64,000 bases of DNA from an uncultured Fretibacterium sp. (GTDB lineage: Bacteria; Synergistota; Synergistia; Synergistales; Aminobacteriaceae): positions 25,867-89,866 of the forward strand of contig NZ_CAUUWA010000001.1 in NCBI RefSeq assembly GCF_963548695.1. The letters run 5' to 3'. This document shows, piece by piece, positions 25,604 to 34,848 of this stretch. The position numbers and the translations under genes are program-made. How positions within the stretch are numbered: the first letter of the stretch is position 1; each line of letters begins with the position of its first letter. Under the pieces are notes generated by a model that was not told the DNA's origin, ran no database searches, and saw only the letters and a program-made list of their open reading frames with translations.

Positions 25604-26533
25604 GTGATCCGATTCCGGACGGCGGGCGTGGTCTATGTCGTCCTGGCCGTCCTTCTGGGGGTGGTCTCCGTCAACAGCGGGAACAACCTGCTTTGTCTCG
25701 TGACGTCCCTGTTGTTGGGCTACCTGCTGGCCTCGGGCGTCGCGGGATGGCGCAACGTCATGGGGGCCGAGGCATGGGCGGAGCTGCCCGACGAGATCTA
25801 TGCAGGGCGGGCCTTCAGGCTTGTCGTCAAGGTGCGGAACCGGCGTCGTTTCGCCTCGCTCCACATGATCGAGGTCTCCGCGTGCTCCGTGGGGGAATGG
25901 GACGGACTTCAGGAGCCCGCCCGCGCTTTTTTCGGGATCGTTCCTCGGGGAGAGACCGCGTCCCGCAGCGTATGGATGACCCTGCCCCGCCGGGGACGGG
26001 CGGCCCTTGCCCTGGATGTGGCCTCCGCCTACCCCTTCGACTTCTTTGTCCGATGGGGGCACACGCCCCCGGAGTCTGGAGCGCTGGTCTTCCCCACCCC
26101 GCTTCCCGAACGGGCCTCGTCCGTTTGGGCCGATGAGGGCAGGCCCGACGAGGACGAGGACCGTCCCCTCGGGGCGCCGCTCGATGCGGAGGAGGTTGCC
26201 GGCGTTCGGCCCTATCAGGCCGGTGATCCCATAAATCGCATTCACTGGAAGATCTCCGCCCGCACCGGGAAGCTGAGCACGCGCCTGTTCGATACCCCGC
26301 ACGTCCGTTCGGGGCGCACGATAGACCTGGACGCTCTCGTGAGGAACGGCGTGGAACGCGGGCTCTCCATTGCGGCGGGGAGGGTCCTCGAGGCGGGGAG
26401 GGAGGGCGTCCCCATAGGGCTGAAGGACCGGGGGGTTATGACCCCTCCCGCTCCGGGGCGGGCCGCCCGGCTCGAGCTCCTCGGGCGCCTGGCTATCTAC
26501 GTCCCCGACCGGGGCGGGGAGGATCGTCTATGA
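25604..26533 (+). CDS. DUF58 membrane-associated protein
   Basis: A 309-residue protein beginning with two hydrophobic segments (residues ~5-45, VVYVVLAVLLGVVSVNSG then LLCLVTSLLLGYLLASG). The C-terminal half has the DUF58 core VRPYQAGDPINRIHWKISAR near 205-225. A GTG at 25604 follows GGAGAAGAGGAA at good spacing; an ATG at 25559 overlapping the upstream stop (TGATG) would add 15 residues. The stop overlaps the following gene by four bases. DUF58 proteins usually work with MoxR ATPases; a precise role is not known. Confidence 0.87.
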   Translation: MIRFRTAGVVYVVLAVLLGVVSVNSGNNLLCLVTSLLLGYLLASGVAGWRNVMGAEAWAELPDEIYAGRAFRLVVKVRNRRRFASLHMIEVSACSVGEWDGLQEPARAFFGIVPRGETASRSVWMTLPRRGRAALALDVASAYPFDFFVRWGHTPPESGALVFPTPLPERASSVWADEGRPDEDEDRPLGAPLDAEEVAGVRPYQAGDPINRIHWKISARTGKLSTRLFDTPHVRSGRTIDLDALVRNGVERGLSIAAGRVLEAGREGVPIGLKDRGVMTPPAPGRAARLELLGRLAIYVPDRGGEDRL

Positions 26534-28497
26534 CCTCCCTGTCCCGAACGGCGGAGCGCACCCTGGCGGTTGAAACGGCACTGAAGCTGCTGGTGGGGGC
26601 GTGCGGTTTTCTGTGCTTCTTGATCGTGCAGGACGGTATCGGCTGGGGGACGGCCCTGATCTTTGGGGCCGTGCTTCTGATCTGGCCGCTGGCGGAGGCC
26701 TCGGGGCTGCCGCGCCTGCCGGGGCTCCTGTCGTTTGGCGTCGTTGTGCTTCTGCTCGCCGCCGTCTTTTCCCGGATGAGCCGGCGGTATCTCGCGGAGC
26801 CCTTCCTCGAGGCCATCCTGCTTCTCTTCGTCCTCCGCCTGTTCGAGCGCAAGACCTCCCGGGAGTACGTCCAGATCGCGCTTCTGTCCCTGGGTGTGGT
26901 AGTGGTCTACGCCCTCCTGTCCGTGGAGAAGCTCTTTTTCCCCGTCTGCCTTGGAATGGGGTACTGTACCTCCCTGATCTTGATGCTGTCCGCCTGGATG
27001 AGGCGAGAGCCCGGGGCCCGGCTGTCCTTTTCCGACGCAAAGCGGCTCGTCTCCCGAGCCCTCGGGATGTTTGTCCTTATGCTTCCCCTGTGCCTGCTGA
27101 TCTTCTTCGTGATCCCCCGGTCGGGGCGTCCCATGTATAGCCCTCGGGGTGGTACGGACCGTGCGCCCCTGACGGGGTTCTCCGAGAGGCTTCGCCTGGG
27201 GGAGGTGGGGACGATCCAGCAGAGCGACCGCCTTTCCTTCCGTGCGGAGACGGAGGAGATCGCCCCGAGGTCCCTTTATTGGCGGGGTGCCGTGCTCTCG
27301 CATTTCTCGGGTACGGGCTGGGACGTCGACCTGAGGGAGCGCGAGGGGGGATGGGGACGCCCGGGCGGGGACGTTCCGCAGGTGCGTCAGACGATCCTCA
27401 TGGAGCCGGGGGGACACCGCTGGCTCTTCGCGCTGGACCGTCCTCTCTCCCTCGGCCTCGGCGAGGCTGTGAGCCTGGGAAATGGGACGTTCTGGCGGCG
27501 GACGGCGGGCGCTGCCGTCCGCTACGAGGCCGTCTCCACCCCCTCCCCGATTCCTGGGACTCTTTCCGCCTCGGCCGAGGAGGTCTTTCTGGAGCTTCCT
27601 TTCGGCTATTCCCCGGCCATGCGGAGCCTGACGGAAAGACTGACGGCGGCTATCTCCGACGACAGGGGACGGATGAATGCGATCGAGGCCCATTTCGCGC
27701 GCGGAGGTTATCTTTGGTCCCTCGAGAACCTGGAGCGAGGGCGGGATGCGCTGGAGCGGTTCGTCCTCGACGTCAGGCGGGGAAACTGCGAGTATTTTGC
27801 CTCGGCGGCCGCCGTGATGCTGCGCATGGCCAACGTGCCGGCCCGGCTGGTCGGAGGCTATCGGGGAGGGGACTACAACCGGGCCGGCGGGTACTACTCC
27901 GTCCGGGAGCGTCAGGCCCACGTCTGGGTCGAGGCCTGGGATCGGGGTGCGGGATGCTGGGTTCGGATCGACCCCACCCCCGCGGGGGATGCGGATGACG
28001 GGGGAACATCGGAGGGCACGGGAGGATGGTGGGAGTTCTGGGACTTCCTCGACTACCAATGGAGCAGGATGTTCGTGAGCTACAACGCCAGGACTCAGAG
28101 CGAGTGGGCCTCGGTCCTGAGGGAGCTCCTAAGCAATCCGCACGCCTCCCTTCGGATCTCCTCGGAGGGCCTTTTATGGTGGGGGCAGCTTGGATTGGGA
28201 TTTGTGGTCCTGTTGGCTGTCGTATCCTTCCTGGCCCTTGTCCGGAAAAGACGTCGCCGGGACCCGTGCCGGGCGTTGCTGGAGCGCTTCGAGAGCATGA
28301 TGAAGAGGCGCGGGTTCCCGCGCCGCAGGTCCGAGGGGCTGGAGGAATTCGTCTCCTGTCTGGATGAGCCGCTCCGGGGAACGGCGTGGCTCTTCGTTCT
28401 GGAGTTCGAAGAAATCTGGTACGGCGGCAGGCCGTTGGACCCCGAGCGATACGGGCGGCTGAAACGCCGGCTCGACAAGATGGACAGGGAGCACTGA
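26530..28497 (+). CDS. TgpA-like transmembrane transglutaminase
   Basis: A 655-residue membrane protein. Residues ~10-200 hold six or so hydrophobic helices (DUF3488/TgpA N-terminal type), then a periplasmic transglutaminase-like domain with Cys in GNCEYFASAAAVMLR (~420), His in QAHVWVEAWD (~463) and Asp in VRIDPTPAG (~480), i.e. an intact catalytic triad. A further helix at ~550-570 (LGLGFVVLLAVVSFLALV) precedes a C-terminal DUF4129-like tail. ATGA overlap with the DUF58 gene. Likely periplasmic protein or peptide cross-linking or cleavage; substrate unknown. Confidence 0.88.
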   Translation: MTSLSRTAERTLAVETALKLLVGACGFLCFLIVQDGIGWGTALIFGAVLLIWPLAEASGLPRLPGLLSFGVVVLLLAAVFSRMSRRYLAEPFLEAILLLFVLRLFERKTSREYVQIALLSLGVVVVYALLSVEKLFFPVCLGMGYCTSLILMLSAWMRREPGARLSFSDAKRLVSRALGMFVLMLPLCLLIFFVIPRSGRPMYSPRGGTDRAPLTGFSERLRLGEVGTIQQSDRLSFRAETEEIAPRSLYWRGAVLSHFSGTGWDVDLREREGGWGRPGGDVPQVRQTILMEPGGHRWLFALDRPLSLGLGEAVSLGNGTFWRRTAGAAVRYEAVSTPSPIPGTLSASAEEVFLELPFGYSPAMRSLTERLTAAISDDRGRMNAIEAHFARGGYLWSLENLERGRDALERFVLDVRRGNCEYFASAAAVMLRMANVPARLVGGYRGGDYNRAGGYYSVRERQAHVWVEAWDRGAGCWVRIDPTPAGDADDGGTSEGTGGWWEFWDFLDYQWSRMFVSYNARTQSEWASVLRELLSNPHASLRISSEGLLWWGQLGLGFVVLLAVVSFLALVRKRRRRDPCRALLERFESMMKRRGFPRRRSEGLEEFVSCLDEPLRGTAWLFVLEFEEIWYGGRPLDPERYGRLKRRLDKMDREH

Positions 28498-28625
28498 CCT
28501 CCCCCCGGTTCCGGTCCGGCCTCAAGGGAGTTATCGTGCGGGGCGGTTTTATGTTAAGATGGGCCCTGCACCGGAGGGGACATGTGTAGCCGCTCGATCG
28601 CTGCGGGAGGAAGGGAGGGGCCGCG

Positions 28626-29141
28626 GTGGGAATCTTGGGGCTTTTGTTGATTTTTGGCGCCCGCATTCTGGATGTCAGCTGCAACACGATTCGCATCCTC
28701 TTCTTGGTTAAGGGGCAGCGCTTCGTCGCCGCCTGCATTGGGTTCGTGGAGGTCATGATCTACATGATGGTCCTGGGTTTCATCCTGGGAGGGGGGAAGG
28801 CGCTCTCCGTTTGGGAGCTGCTCTTCTACTGCGGCGGGTTTGCCACGGGCAACTACGTGGGTTCCTGGCTCGAGGAAAAACTGATGAACACCTTCACCCT
28901 GGTCGAGGTCATCCTCGAGGACGGGCCGTCCGCCCAGGCGGCGATAGAGGCCGTGAGGGGCCGGGGGCTGGGCGCCACGGTTATTCGGGGGATGGGGCGC
29001 AGCGGGCCCCGGCTTATCGTCGAGATATTCTGCAGGCGGCACGACGTCCAGGCGGTCCAGGCCCTTTTTGCGCACGATGGCTTCGTCACGGTATCCGACG
29101 TAAAACGCTGTACGGGGGGCTGGTTTCCCAAGAGGCTCTAA
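28626..29141 (+). CDS. UPF0316 membrane protein (DUF5698 plus DUF2179)
   Basis: A 171-residue protein with three N-terminal membrane segments (ILGLLLIFGARILDVSCNTI; FVAACIGFVEVMIYMMVLGF; LLFYCGGFATGNYVGSWLEE) and a C-terminal ~60-residue DUF2179-like ligand-binding domain (GATVIRGMGRSGPRLIVEIFC). This is the YebE/UPF0316 arrangement. GTG start at 28626 behind GGAAGGGAGGGG. It stands alone; a possible -10 (GTTAAGAT) lies near 28554. Function unknown in the family. Confidence 0.82.
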   Translation: MGILGLLLIFGARILDVSCNTIRILFLVKGQRFVAACIGFVEVMIYMMVLGFILGGGKALSVWELLFYCGGFATGNYVGSWLEEKLMNTFTLVEVILEDGPSAQAAIEAVRGRGLGATVIRGMGRSGPRLIVEIFCRRHDVQAVQALFAHDGFVTVSDVKRCTGGWFPKRL

Positions 29142-29287
29142 GGCCTTTCGTCATGTCTTTTGCGGCGGGATACTGCCGATATCGGGCAATGCACAAGCGT
29201 ATTGCGGATATGTATGAGGGATGGATATATAAGAAGTGAAGGCCGCCAGGACGCCGCTGCGGCGGACGGCATTTTGGGGGGAAAGGA

Positions 29288-31054
29288 ATGTTGCCCATGC
29301 CGACGGAATGGTCGGATCCGACAGTTCGTCGTCTGTCCATGGAAAACGAGAGAGGGGCCCTTTATCGGCGTATGGTCGAGCTGGAACGCAGGGGAATGCG
29401 TTTCAAGCGCGAGGAGGAGGCCCTACGCGAGATCGAGCGCAATTATCAGGGCCTGATCGAGAGTGGGATCTTCCTGCTTCTCATCGTAGGACTCGACGGA
29501 AGTATCCTGGCCTGCAACCGCTGCGTGGAGAGGTTCTGGGGCGTCGACCCGGGAGGGGCGGGGATGGCGTCGCTCTGGTCCCTGTGCCCCCCCGGTGGCA
29601 CGAAAGTTTTGAAGGAGCTGCTCCTGGAGGCGTCTCGGAGGAGGGTTCGTTCCCGAGTGCCCCTTTCCCTGCCCGACGATTCCCGTGTATGGGTCGAGGT
29701 GGAGCTCATGCCCTCGGTCTTCCGGGAGGAGAATGCCATCCAGATGATCGGCGTCGATGTGACGGAAAAGGTCGTTCGGCCCCCCTCCGGAGAAACGGAG
29801 GTCTGGGAGAGGGTGCTGGACGGCTGCCCGGGGCTTTTGTGCTGCGTCCTGGACGGGGAGGGGAGGCTTCTCTATGCCTCGCGCGGTTATCGTGCGGCGG
29901 CAAAGCGGTTCCTCGGACACGACTGCACGGTGGGCTCCCCTTATCCGCCGGAGTCCAATTCTATTGATCGTTCTCTTCACGATCTTCTCTCGTCCGCTCT
30001 GCTCGGAGGTTCGGGGGGGATGGAGCTGGTCGAGGTCCATGCGGAGGGGAAACGCCTCTGGGAAGTTTCGGCCTCCCCCCTGCTTTTCGGACCGGAAAAG
30101 GCCGTGGGAGCGGTTTTGCGCATGGCTCCACTGGCGGTTGCCTCTGAGGGGGACTCCCCATCGTCCTCGTCCGGGGCCGGCGAGGCCCCAGCTTCGGGGC
30201 TGGAGTTGTTGAACGCCGTCTCCGACATGTTGGTGCTCGTCGACAGGGCGGGAGCCTGCCTGGCGGCGAACGGGCGCTTTTATGAGGCTTTGGGGCTGGA
30301 CCCGGCTCTTTTCGTCGGTAAACCGCTGAACGAGCTGCCCCTGGCGGACGATCCCCTGAACGACGACTTTCCCGGCCGCCTTCGGGAGTTGCTGCGCGCC
30401 GGCGAGGGAACCCTCGAACTTCGGGCTGGGACAGGCAAGGGAGAGTTGCTCTGGCTGGAGCTTCGCGCCCGTCCCGTGACCTGGAAGGGAACGGACGCCC
30501 TGCTTTTGACCTGTGTAGATACCACCCTGCTCCATCGCACCCAGGAGCAGTTGAGGCGGGTCGCGGTGACGGACCGCACGACGGGGCTGCTGAACCGGGG
30601 GGGAATGGAGCAGGTGTTGGTGAAGGAGCTCGAGCGGGCAGCCCGTTACCGAGGGTCGCTCTGTCTTCTCTTCCTGGACATCGACGACTTCCGACGCTTT
30701 AACGAGGTTCGGGGCTACCTGGCCAGCGACCGGGCCTTGAAGACCCTGATGGCGACCCTTAAGAACGTCCTTCGTCCCACGGACTTCCTGGGACGATGGG
30801 GGGGGGACGAGTTCACGATTCTGACACCTCAATCGGAGTCCGCCGCCTGCCAGTTGGCGGACATGATTCGGGATACGGCCCGGAACGGCCTCTTCGACAG
30901 GGAAAATTCCATCTCCCTGAGCGTTGGCGTGGCGAAATTCTCCAGGGAGATGGACGTCTCCTCCTTTGTCGGGGCGGCTTACGACGCGATGGTCGCGGCC
31001 AAGAAGGCCGGAGGGGACTGCACGGTCCTGGCCGGCGCGCCGGACAAGGGATAA
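29288..31054 (+). CDS. PAS-domain diguanylate cyclase (GGDEF)
   Basis: A 588-residue cytoplasmic sensor: an N-terminal coiled segment (residues 20-55), then three PAS-like units (~50-160, ~170-285, ~305-415) and a GGDEF domain (~425-585). The active-site GGDEF is intact near residue 503, and an RPTD I-site lies five residues before it, so both c-di-GMP synthesis and product inhibition are expected. FLDIDDFRRFNEVRGYLASD is the conserved substrate region. No transmembrane segment. Start taken at ATG 29288; ATG 29297 is better spaced from GGGGGGAAAGGA. Confidence 0.9.
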   Translation: MLPMPTEWSDPTVRRLSMENERGALYRRMVELERRGMRFKREEEALREIERNYQGLIESGIFLLLIVGLDGSILACNRCVERFWGVDPGGAGMASLWSLCPPGGTKVLKELLLEASRRRVRSRVPLSLPDDSRVWVEVELMPSVFREENAIQMIGVDVTEKVVRPPSGETEVWERVLDGCPGLLCCVLDGEGRLLYASRGYRAAAKRFLGHDCTVGSPYPPESNSIDRSLHDLLSSALLGGSGGMELVEVHAEGKRLWEVSASPLLFGPEKAVGAVLRMAPLAVASEGDSPSSSSGAGEAPASGLELLNAVSDMLVLVDRAGACLAANGRFYEALGLDPALFVGKPLNELPLADDPLNDDFPGRLRELLRAGEGTLELRAGTGKGELLWLELRARPVTWKGTDALLLTCVDTTLLHRTQEQLRRVAVTDRTTGLLNRGGMEQVLVKELERAARYRGSLCLLFLDIDDFRRFNEVRGYLASDRALKTLMATLKNVLRPTDFLGRWGGDEFTILTPQSESAACQLADMIRDTARNGLFDRENSISLSVGVAKFSREMDVSSFVGAAYDAMVAAKKAGGDCTVLAGAPDKG

Positions 31055-31117
31055 ATTTCCACCTTATAATCTCGTAAAACTCAGGCTCGTAAAACACTAA
31101 GGAGAGGATGAGCTGGA

Positions 31118-31771
31118 TTGGGTCAAATTCAGATTATAGTCGAAGGAATGACCGCGAGCGGAAAGTCGACGATCGTGAACCTGCTCTCGGAGCGGCTCGG
31201 ATTCAAGGTGATGCCGGAGGAGTTTCGGGATCAGCACGACCTGTTGAGCCGCTTCCATCACGACCGCAAGTGGGCTTTTCCCATGCAGCTCAACTTTCTG
31301 GTCACGCGCTTCGCCCAGTACCTCTGCGCCTCGGAGGAGGAGCAGTATATTTTGGACCGCAGCATCTTTGGGGACAAGGTCTACGCGACGCTGTACTATA
31401 AACAGGGATATTTCAGGGACAGTCAGTTCGGCTGCTACCTGACCCTCTACGATTCCCTCCTTCGCTACACGAAGGCGCCGCGCCTCCTGATCCTGGTGCA
31501 CTGTCCCTTCGAGGAGGTCCTGCGCCGAATCCACGAGCGCGGCCGCGACGACGAAATAGCGGCGGGCGAGGAGTACTGGCGGATGCTCTACAACGCCTAT
31601 GCTCCCTTTATCGACTTCGTCAAGATGGAGATGGACATCCCCAACTTCCTGGTTCTGGATCTGTCCGATCCCAACTTCATTCATACTCCGGAACGTGTTA
31701 ACCGCTTCCTGGAAGAAGTGCGGTCCTTTTTCCCGGACCGCTTCGAGAGGGCGGAGGGCGGAGAGGGCTGA
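31118..31771 (+). CDS. Deoxynucleoside kinase (dGuo/dAdo kinase family)
   Basis: A 217-residue kinase. P-loop GMTASGKSTIV near residues 10-20, ILDRSIFGDKVYA (ERS/DRS substrate motif) near 78-90, and the lid HERGRDDEI near 139-147 are the dNK family features. The enzyme phosphorylates purine deoxynucleosides in salvage. It starts at TTG 31118 with GGAGAGGA nine bases upstream; no in-frame ATG gives the complete P-loop. A strong hairpin follows the stop. Confidence 0.87.
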   Translation: MGQIQIIVEGMTASGKSTIVNLLSERLGFKVMPEEFRDQHDLLSRFHHDRKWAFPMQLNFLVTRFAQYLCASEEEQYILDRSIFGDKVYATLYYKQGYFRDSQFGCYLTLYDSLLRYTKAPRLLILVHCPFEEVLRRIHERGRDDEIAAGEEYWRMLYNAYAPFIDFVKMEMDIPNFLVLDLSDPNFIHTPERVNRFLEEVRSFFPDRFERAEGGEG

Positions 31772-31775
31772 GGAG

Positions 31776-31813
31776 CGCAGCGGGGGATGCCCTTTCGGGC
31801 ATCCCCCGCTGCG
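31776..31813. terminator. Long perfect hairpin between convergent genes
   Basis: CGCAGCGGGGGATGCCC pairs perfectly with GGGCATCCCCCGCTGCG around a TTTC loop (17 pairs). It lacks a T-run on either strand, so it either ends both convergent transcripts by stem strength or protects RNA 3' ends. Confidence 0.65.
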
Positions 31814-31861
31814 AAAATTGCGGCTATCGATTCCGAGAGGCTTTGACCCGGCCTGAGGAAG

Positions 31862-32257
31862 CTAAAGGGGTGAAGCCGCTTTTCTCCGCTGCAGCGAGGC
31901 GGCGTTGAGCCACTTCGAGCGGCGGGCGTTCTCGAGCGCCATCCTGGCCAGCAACTCCGTGTGCTGCTCCCGGTTCTGTCGGTTGCGGCGGGCGATGGCG
32001 TCCTTTCGGATTTTTGCCTTGCGTAAGGCCTGAGACTTCTTCACCATCTCGGTATGACGGTCCCACATGCGGAACGTCGTCCTGGAGATGGATTCCCTGG
32101 CCTCCTGGACCTTTTCCAGCGCCGCCTCGCGCTCCTCCTCCGTGCCGTTCACGCCCGCGGAGCGTCCTGCGGTCTTTTCCGGAAGGCCGAGGGACGTGTC
32201 TGTAACGCGGGCTGCCGCATCCCAAACGCGGCTCAAAACGTCGCTTATACCGGTCAT
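31862..32257 (-). CDS. Small basic hypothetical protein
   Basis: A 131-residue protein not recognised. The ATG at 32257 has GGAGGGATCCT just upstream; the frame extends to 32497 but that part covers AT-rich non-coding DNA. The C-terminal two thirds are helical and strongly basic (KAKIRKDAIARRNRQNREQH), suggesting a coiled coil or a nucleic-acid contact. No signal peptide or membrane segment. Monocistronic, with a hairpin at 31776 downstream. Confidence 0.55.
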   Translation of the reverse strand: MTGISDVLSRVWDAAARVTDTSLGLPEKTAGRSAGVNGTEEEREAALEKVQEARESISRTTFRMWDRHTEMVKKSQALRKAKIRKDAIARRNRQNREQHTELLARMALENARRSKWLNAASLQRRKAASPL

Positions 32258-32368
32258 AGGATCCCTCCGTCCATAAATTTGTCCTGGATAAAACTGTCTA
32301 TTAAGTATAGCGCATCGGCCGGCATTTTGGGAAACGCTGATTTTAATGATTTTATGAAATAAAATGTC

Positions 32369-32395
32369 TTGTGTTTTGTAGGATACACTTATAAT
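32369..32395 (+). promoter_or_regulatory. Possible sigma-70 promoter in AT-rich divergent gap
   Basis: TATAAT at 32390-32395 is a perfect -10. The best -35 is TTGTGT at 32369-32374 (15-base spacer), which is short. The surrounding ~140 bases are far more AT-rich than the rest of the window. It would drive the small ORF at 32425. Confidence 0.45.
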
Positions 32396-32424
32396 GTACC
32401 AGTAGTATGCTTTTAAGGTGCGTA

Positions 32425-32637
32425 ATGGGGTTAAAAAATTGTAATGGGGTCCAGAAAGAATTGGGTCAGGCCGCATCGGATACGGTCGATGTGGCAAAGA
32501 GCATCGAGCGGGCGTCTCGGACGGTAGCGGAGACGGCGGAAAAACTGGGCGAACTCATCGGCCGCTTCAAGACGCAGGCAGACGACCGGCAAGCAACGCA
32601 AGTTGTGACCAAGAAGGGAAACAGTCCGCATTCCTGA
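32425..32637 (+). pseudogene. Small ORF resembling the C-terminal tip of a methyl-accepting chemotaxis protein
   Basis: About 70 residues from ATG 32425 (AAGG upstream). The stretch SIERASRTVAETAEKLGELIGRFKTQ resembles the end of chemoreceptor signalling domains, which close with a helix ending in xLxxLVGRFK. Nothing before it encodes the rest of a receptor, so it is either a gene remnant or a small coiled-coil protein. A TATAAT box at 32390 could express it. Confidence 0.35.
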
Positions 32638-32718
32638 TATAATTCAATGAACTGGGCCCTATGCACAGGGGCTTTGGGGCCTGTTTGGGAATCGTGAGTT
32701 GGAGGAGTGATCTTTAGG

Positions 32719-33630
32719 ATGTTTCGGACCTCGGGAAAGGGCTCTCTTGTCGCCGTGATCCTGTTGTTGCTTCACCTGTCGGGGGGGCAGGCCGACGCCC
32801 AGTCCGTCCTCGTCCCCATGGGGAACATGGGGGGAAAGTTCTTTACGCTGCCGACGCGGAGCGTTCTGGCGAACACCGTGATGGCGGCATATCAAAGACC
32901 TTATGCACTGAACTTCGAGGTCTGGCGTCCTCAGGGGATGCCCGCGGGGTGGTACGCCACGTTTGACGGCTTCGCGGTGGCTCAGGTGGCCCCCAACCGC
33001 TGGGTGTACGGCCGGACGGGCGTCGACGGCTGCATCGTCCCGACCGATGTCCTCGTGGGCTCCATTGTCCCCATGAGGGTGCCCGAGCTGACCCGGGTGA
33101 CGGCCTCCTGGATGTGCAGCGACTTCCTCCGGTGCGATGAGTTTCGTAAAGTTCGAGCCCTTGGATGCGACAACATGGGCATCCTGGAGGACCCTTTGGC
33201 CTGTACGGTCCTGGCCTGGCGTTCGGGGAGGCCGGGGGTCTGGGTCTGGTTGGCGGACAGGTGGAAGAAGGTGTCCCCGGCGGGCGGGCAGTACACCTGG
33301 GAGGCCCTGCGGCTGCGGTGTCCCTGGATTCTGGAGCAACTGAGGGAAAAGGAGTTCTTCTGGACGTGCGGGAATGTCTGCGATCTGGCCAATCTGGCCC
33401 GATCCTGGGGGATCCTGTGGCACGGGCCCGTTCCATTGAACTCCTGGGACACCTACCGTTGCGGAAACGACGGAGGGCGCGGGGGACATTCGTCCGGATC
33501 TTCTCCGACCACGTCGCCCTCCAATCCCGGAGAAAATCCGGGGTCGCAGTGGGATGTCGGAGACGGAGATAAAGGCCGCGCTCCATCGGATGGCGGTGGG
33601 GGCGGAGGCTGGGACACGGGCGGAAAATAG
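32719..33630 (+). CDS. Exported cysteine-rich hypothetical protein
   Basis: A 303-residue protein not recognised. From ATG 32719 (GTG 32707 sits directly against GGAGGA and is less likely) it has a signal peptide: basic start, hydrophobic LVAVILLLLHLSG, then a likely cut after QADA. The mature part carries nine cysteines between ~95 and ~255 (e.g. WMCSDFLRCDEF, FWTCGNVCDL), compatible with disulfides, and many tryptophans. The last ~50 residues are Gly/Ser/Pro-rich and disordered. Likely periplasmic or surface located. The next gene follows after ~78 bases. Confidence 0.6.
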   Translation: MFRTSGKGSLVAVILLLLHLSGGQADAQSVLVPMGNMGGKFFTLPTRSVLANTVMAAYQRPYALNFEVWRPQGMPAGWYATFDGFAVAQVAPNRWVYGRTGVDGCIVPTDVLVGSIVPMRVPELTRVTASWMCSDFLRCDEFRKVRALGCDNMGILEDPLACTVLAWRSGRPGVWVWLADRWKKVSPAGGQYTWEALRLRCPWILEQLREKEFFWTCGNVCDLANLARSWGILWHGPVPLNSWDTYRCGNDGGRGGHSSGSSPTTSPSNPGENPGSQWDVGDGDKGRAPSDGGGGGGWDTGGK

Positions 33631-33708
33631 AAACCCTCCCCGGCACAAAAATACCGATGGAAATATCGATGAGATATTGGATGTCTGTCAACTGGAGGGG
33701 TATGGGAC

Positions 33709-34608
33709 ATGGGGAACGAAAACGAGGATATCGAGGGCCTTTTGGAACGGGCCTATGAATCCGGGGATGCCGCGGAGTTGGAGGAGCTGGTGGAGCGGGC
33801 CTTGGAGCTGGACCCCGAGAACCCCGAGGTCCTCCTGCTCCAGGCCGATCTTACCGAGGAGGACGACGTGCGCCTGTCGATACTCGTCCACGCCATCGAG
33901 AACGCCCGCAGCGTGCTGAGGGAGGAGGGGATCCCCGAGGAGGATTTTGCCGAGGACGAGCTGGGGACGGTTTACCTCGCGCTCCTGCAGAGGGCGGCCT
34001 TCACCCTCTTTTCCCTGGAGGATGACGAGCGTTCCTTCGAGATAGTCCAGGAGCTCATGCGCCACAACCTGGACGACCAGGGCTCCGTAAGAAGCCTTTA
34101 TTACAGGATCCTGATCGAAAAGGGCGATTGGTCCCTCGTCCTCCGCGAGACGATGCAGGACGGCGACCGCCAGCTGGGCTGGGCCTACGCGAGGTTGGCC
34201 GCGTGCTTCATGTTGACCGGGAAGGGTTCCCTTCACCAGGCGGCCGCGATGTTCTGGGAGGCCCTGTCCATGGCCCCGAACGTTCCCTTCTACATGTTGG
34301 GCTATTTCCCCGATCCGGTCGACGACTCGGAGGAGGAGGAAGAGGATTTTCATTTCAGCCTTCTCTTCGCCGATGTCTGGTCCTTCTCGCTGGACCTGCT
34401 CAACTGGTTTTCCAGGGGGGTGATCCTCTTCGGCCTGCTCTCCGGACGCTTTGGTGAGGAGGCCGAAGAGATACTGGAGATCCTGCGCTCTCTGGGCGGA
34501 GGGGAGGAGTACGATGAGATGGAGGCGTTTTTGGACGACATGGACGACCAGGACGACAACTCCCTGATCGAGGCGCTGGCGGCCCATCGCTGCCTCTCCA
34601 AACGCTGA
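33709..34608 (+). CDS. Acidic TPR-like hypothetical protein
   Basis: A 299-residue, strongly acidic soluble protein. Residues ~10-45 (LLERAYESGDAAELEELVERA... ALELDPENPEVLLLQADL) have the TPR/SEL1 helix pattern, and further helical pairs follow to ~190. An EEEEED run lies near 206 and the C-terminus is rich in Asp/Glu. No signal peptide. Conserved arrangement with other genes is not evident; protein-protein scaffolding is the likely role, but the partner is unknown. Confidence 0.6.
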   Translation: MGNENEDIEGLLERAYESGDAAELEELVERALELDPENPEVLLLQADLTEEDDVRLSILVHAIENARSVLREEGIPEEDFAEDELGTVYLALLQRAAFTLFSLEDDERSFEIVQELMRHNLDDQGSVRSLYYRILIEKGDWSLVLRETMQDGDRQLGWAYARLAACFMLTGKGSLHQAAAMFWEALSMAPNVPFYMLGYFPDPVDDSEEEEEDFHFSLLFADVWSFSLDLLNWFSRGVILFGLLSGRFGEEAEEILEILRSLGGGEEYDEMEAFLDDMDDQDDNSLIEALAAHRCLSKR

Positions 34609-34848
34609 ATCGGAATGTTGAGGGGACAACCGGGGTACATGCCCTGACTTTGTCGTGGTCTTTTTTATCGGGGGACTGGTATAAACGGCCGCTATCGGTT
34701 AAGATATAGGCTAAGAGTGAAAACATGCTCGAATTGAAAATATAACCTTGCAATGGATTCACCCGATCTCACCCAATTATTTTTTGTGCCTCGACATCAA
34801 CAAAAATTTAATATCAACAAAAATCCAAAGGGAATGGAGTGTTGAGTG

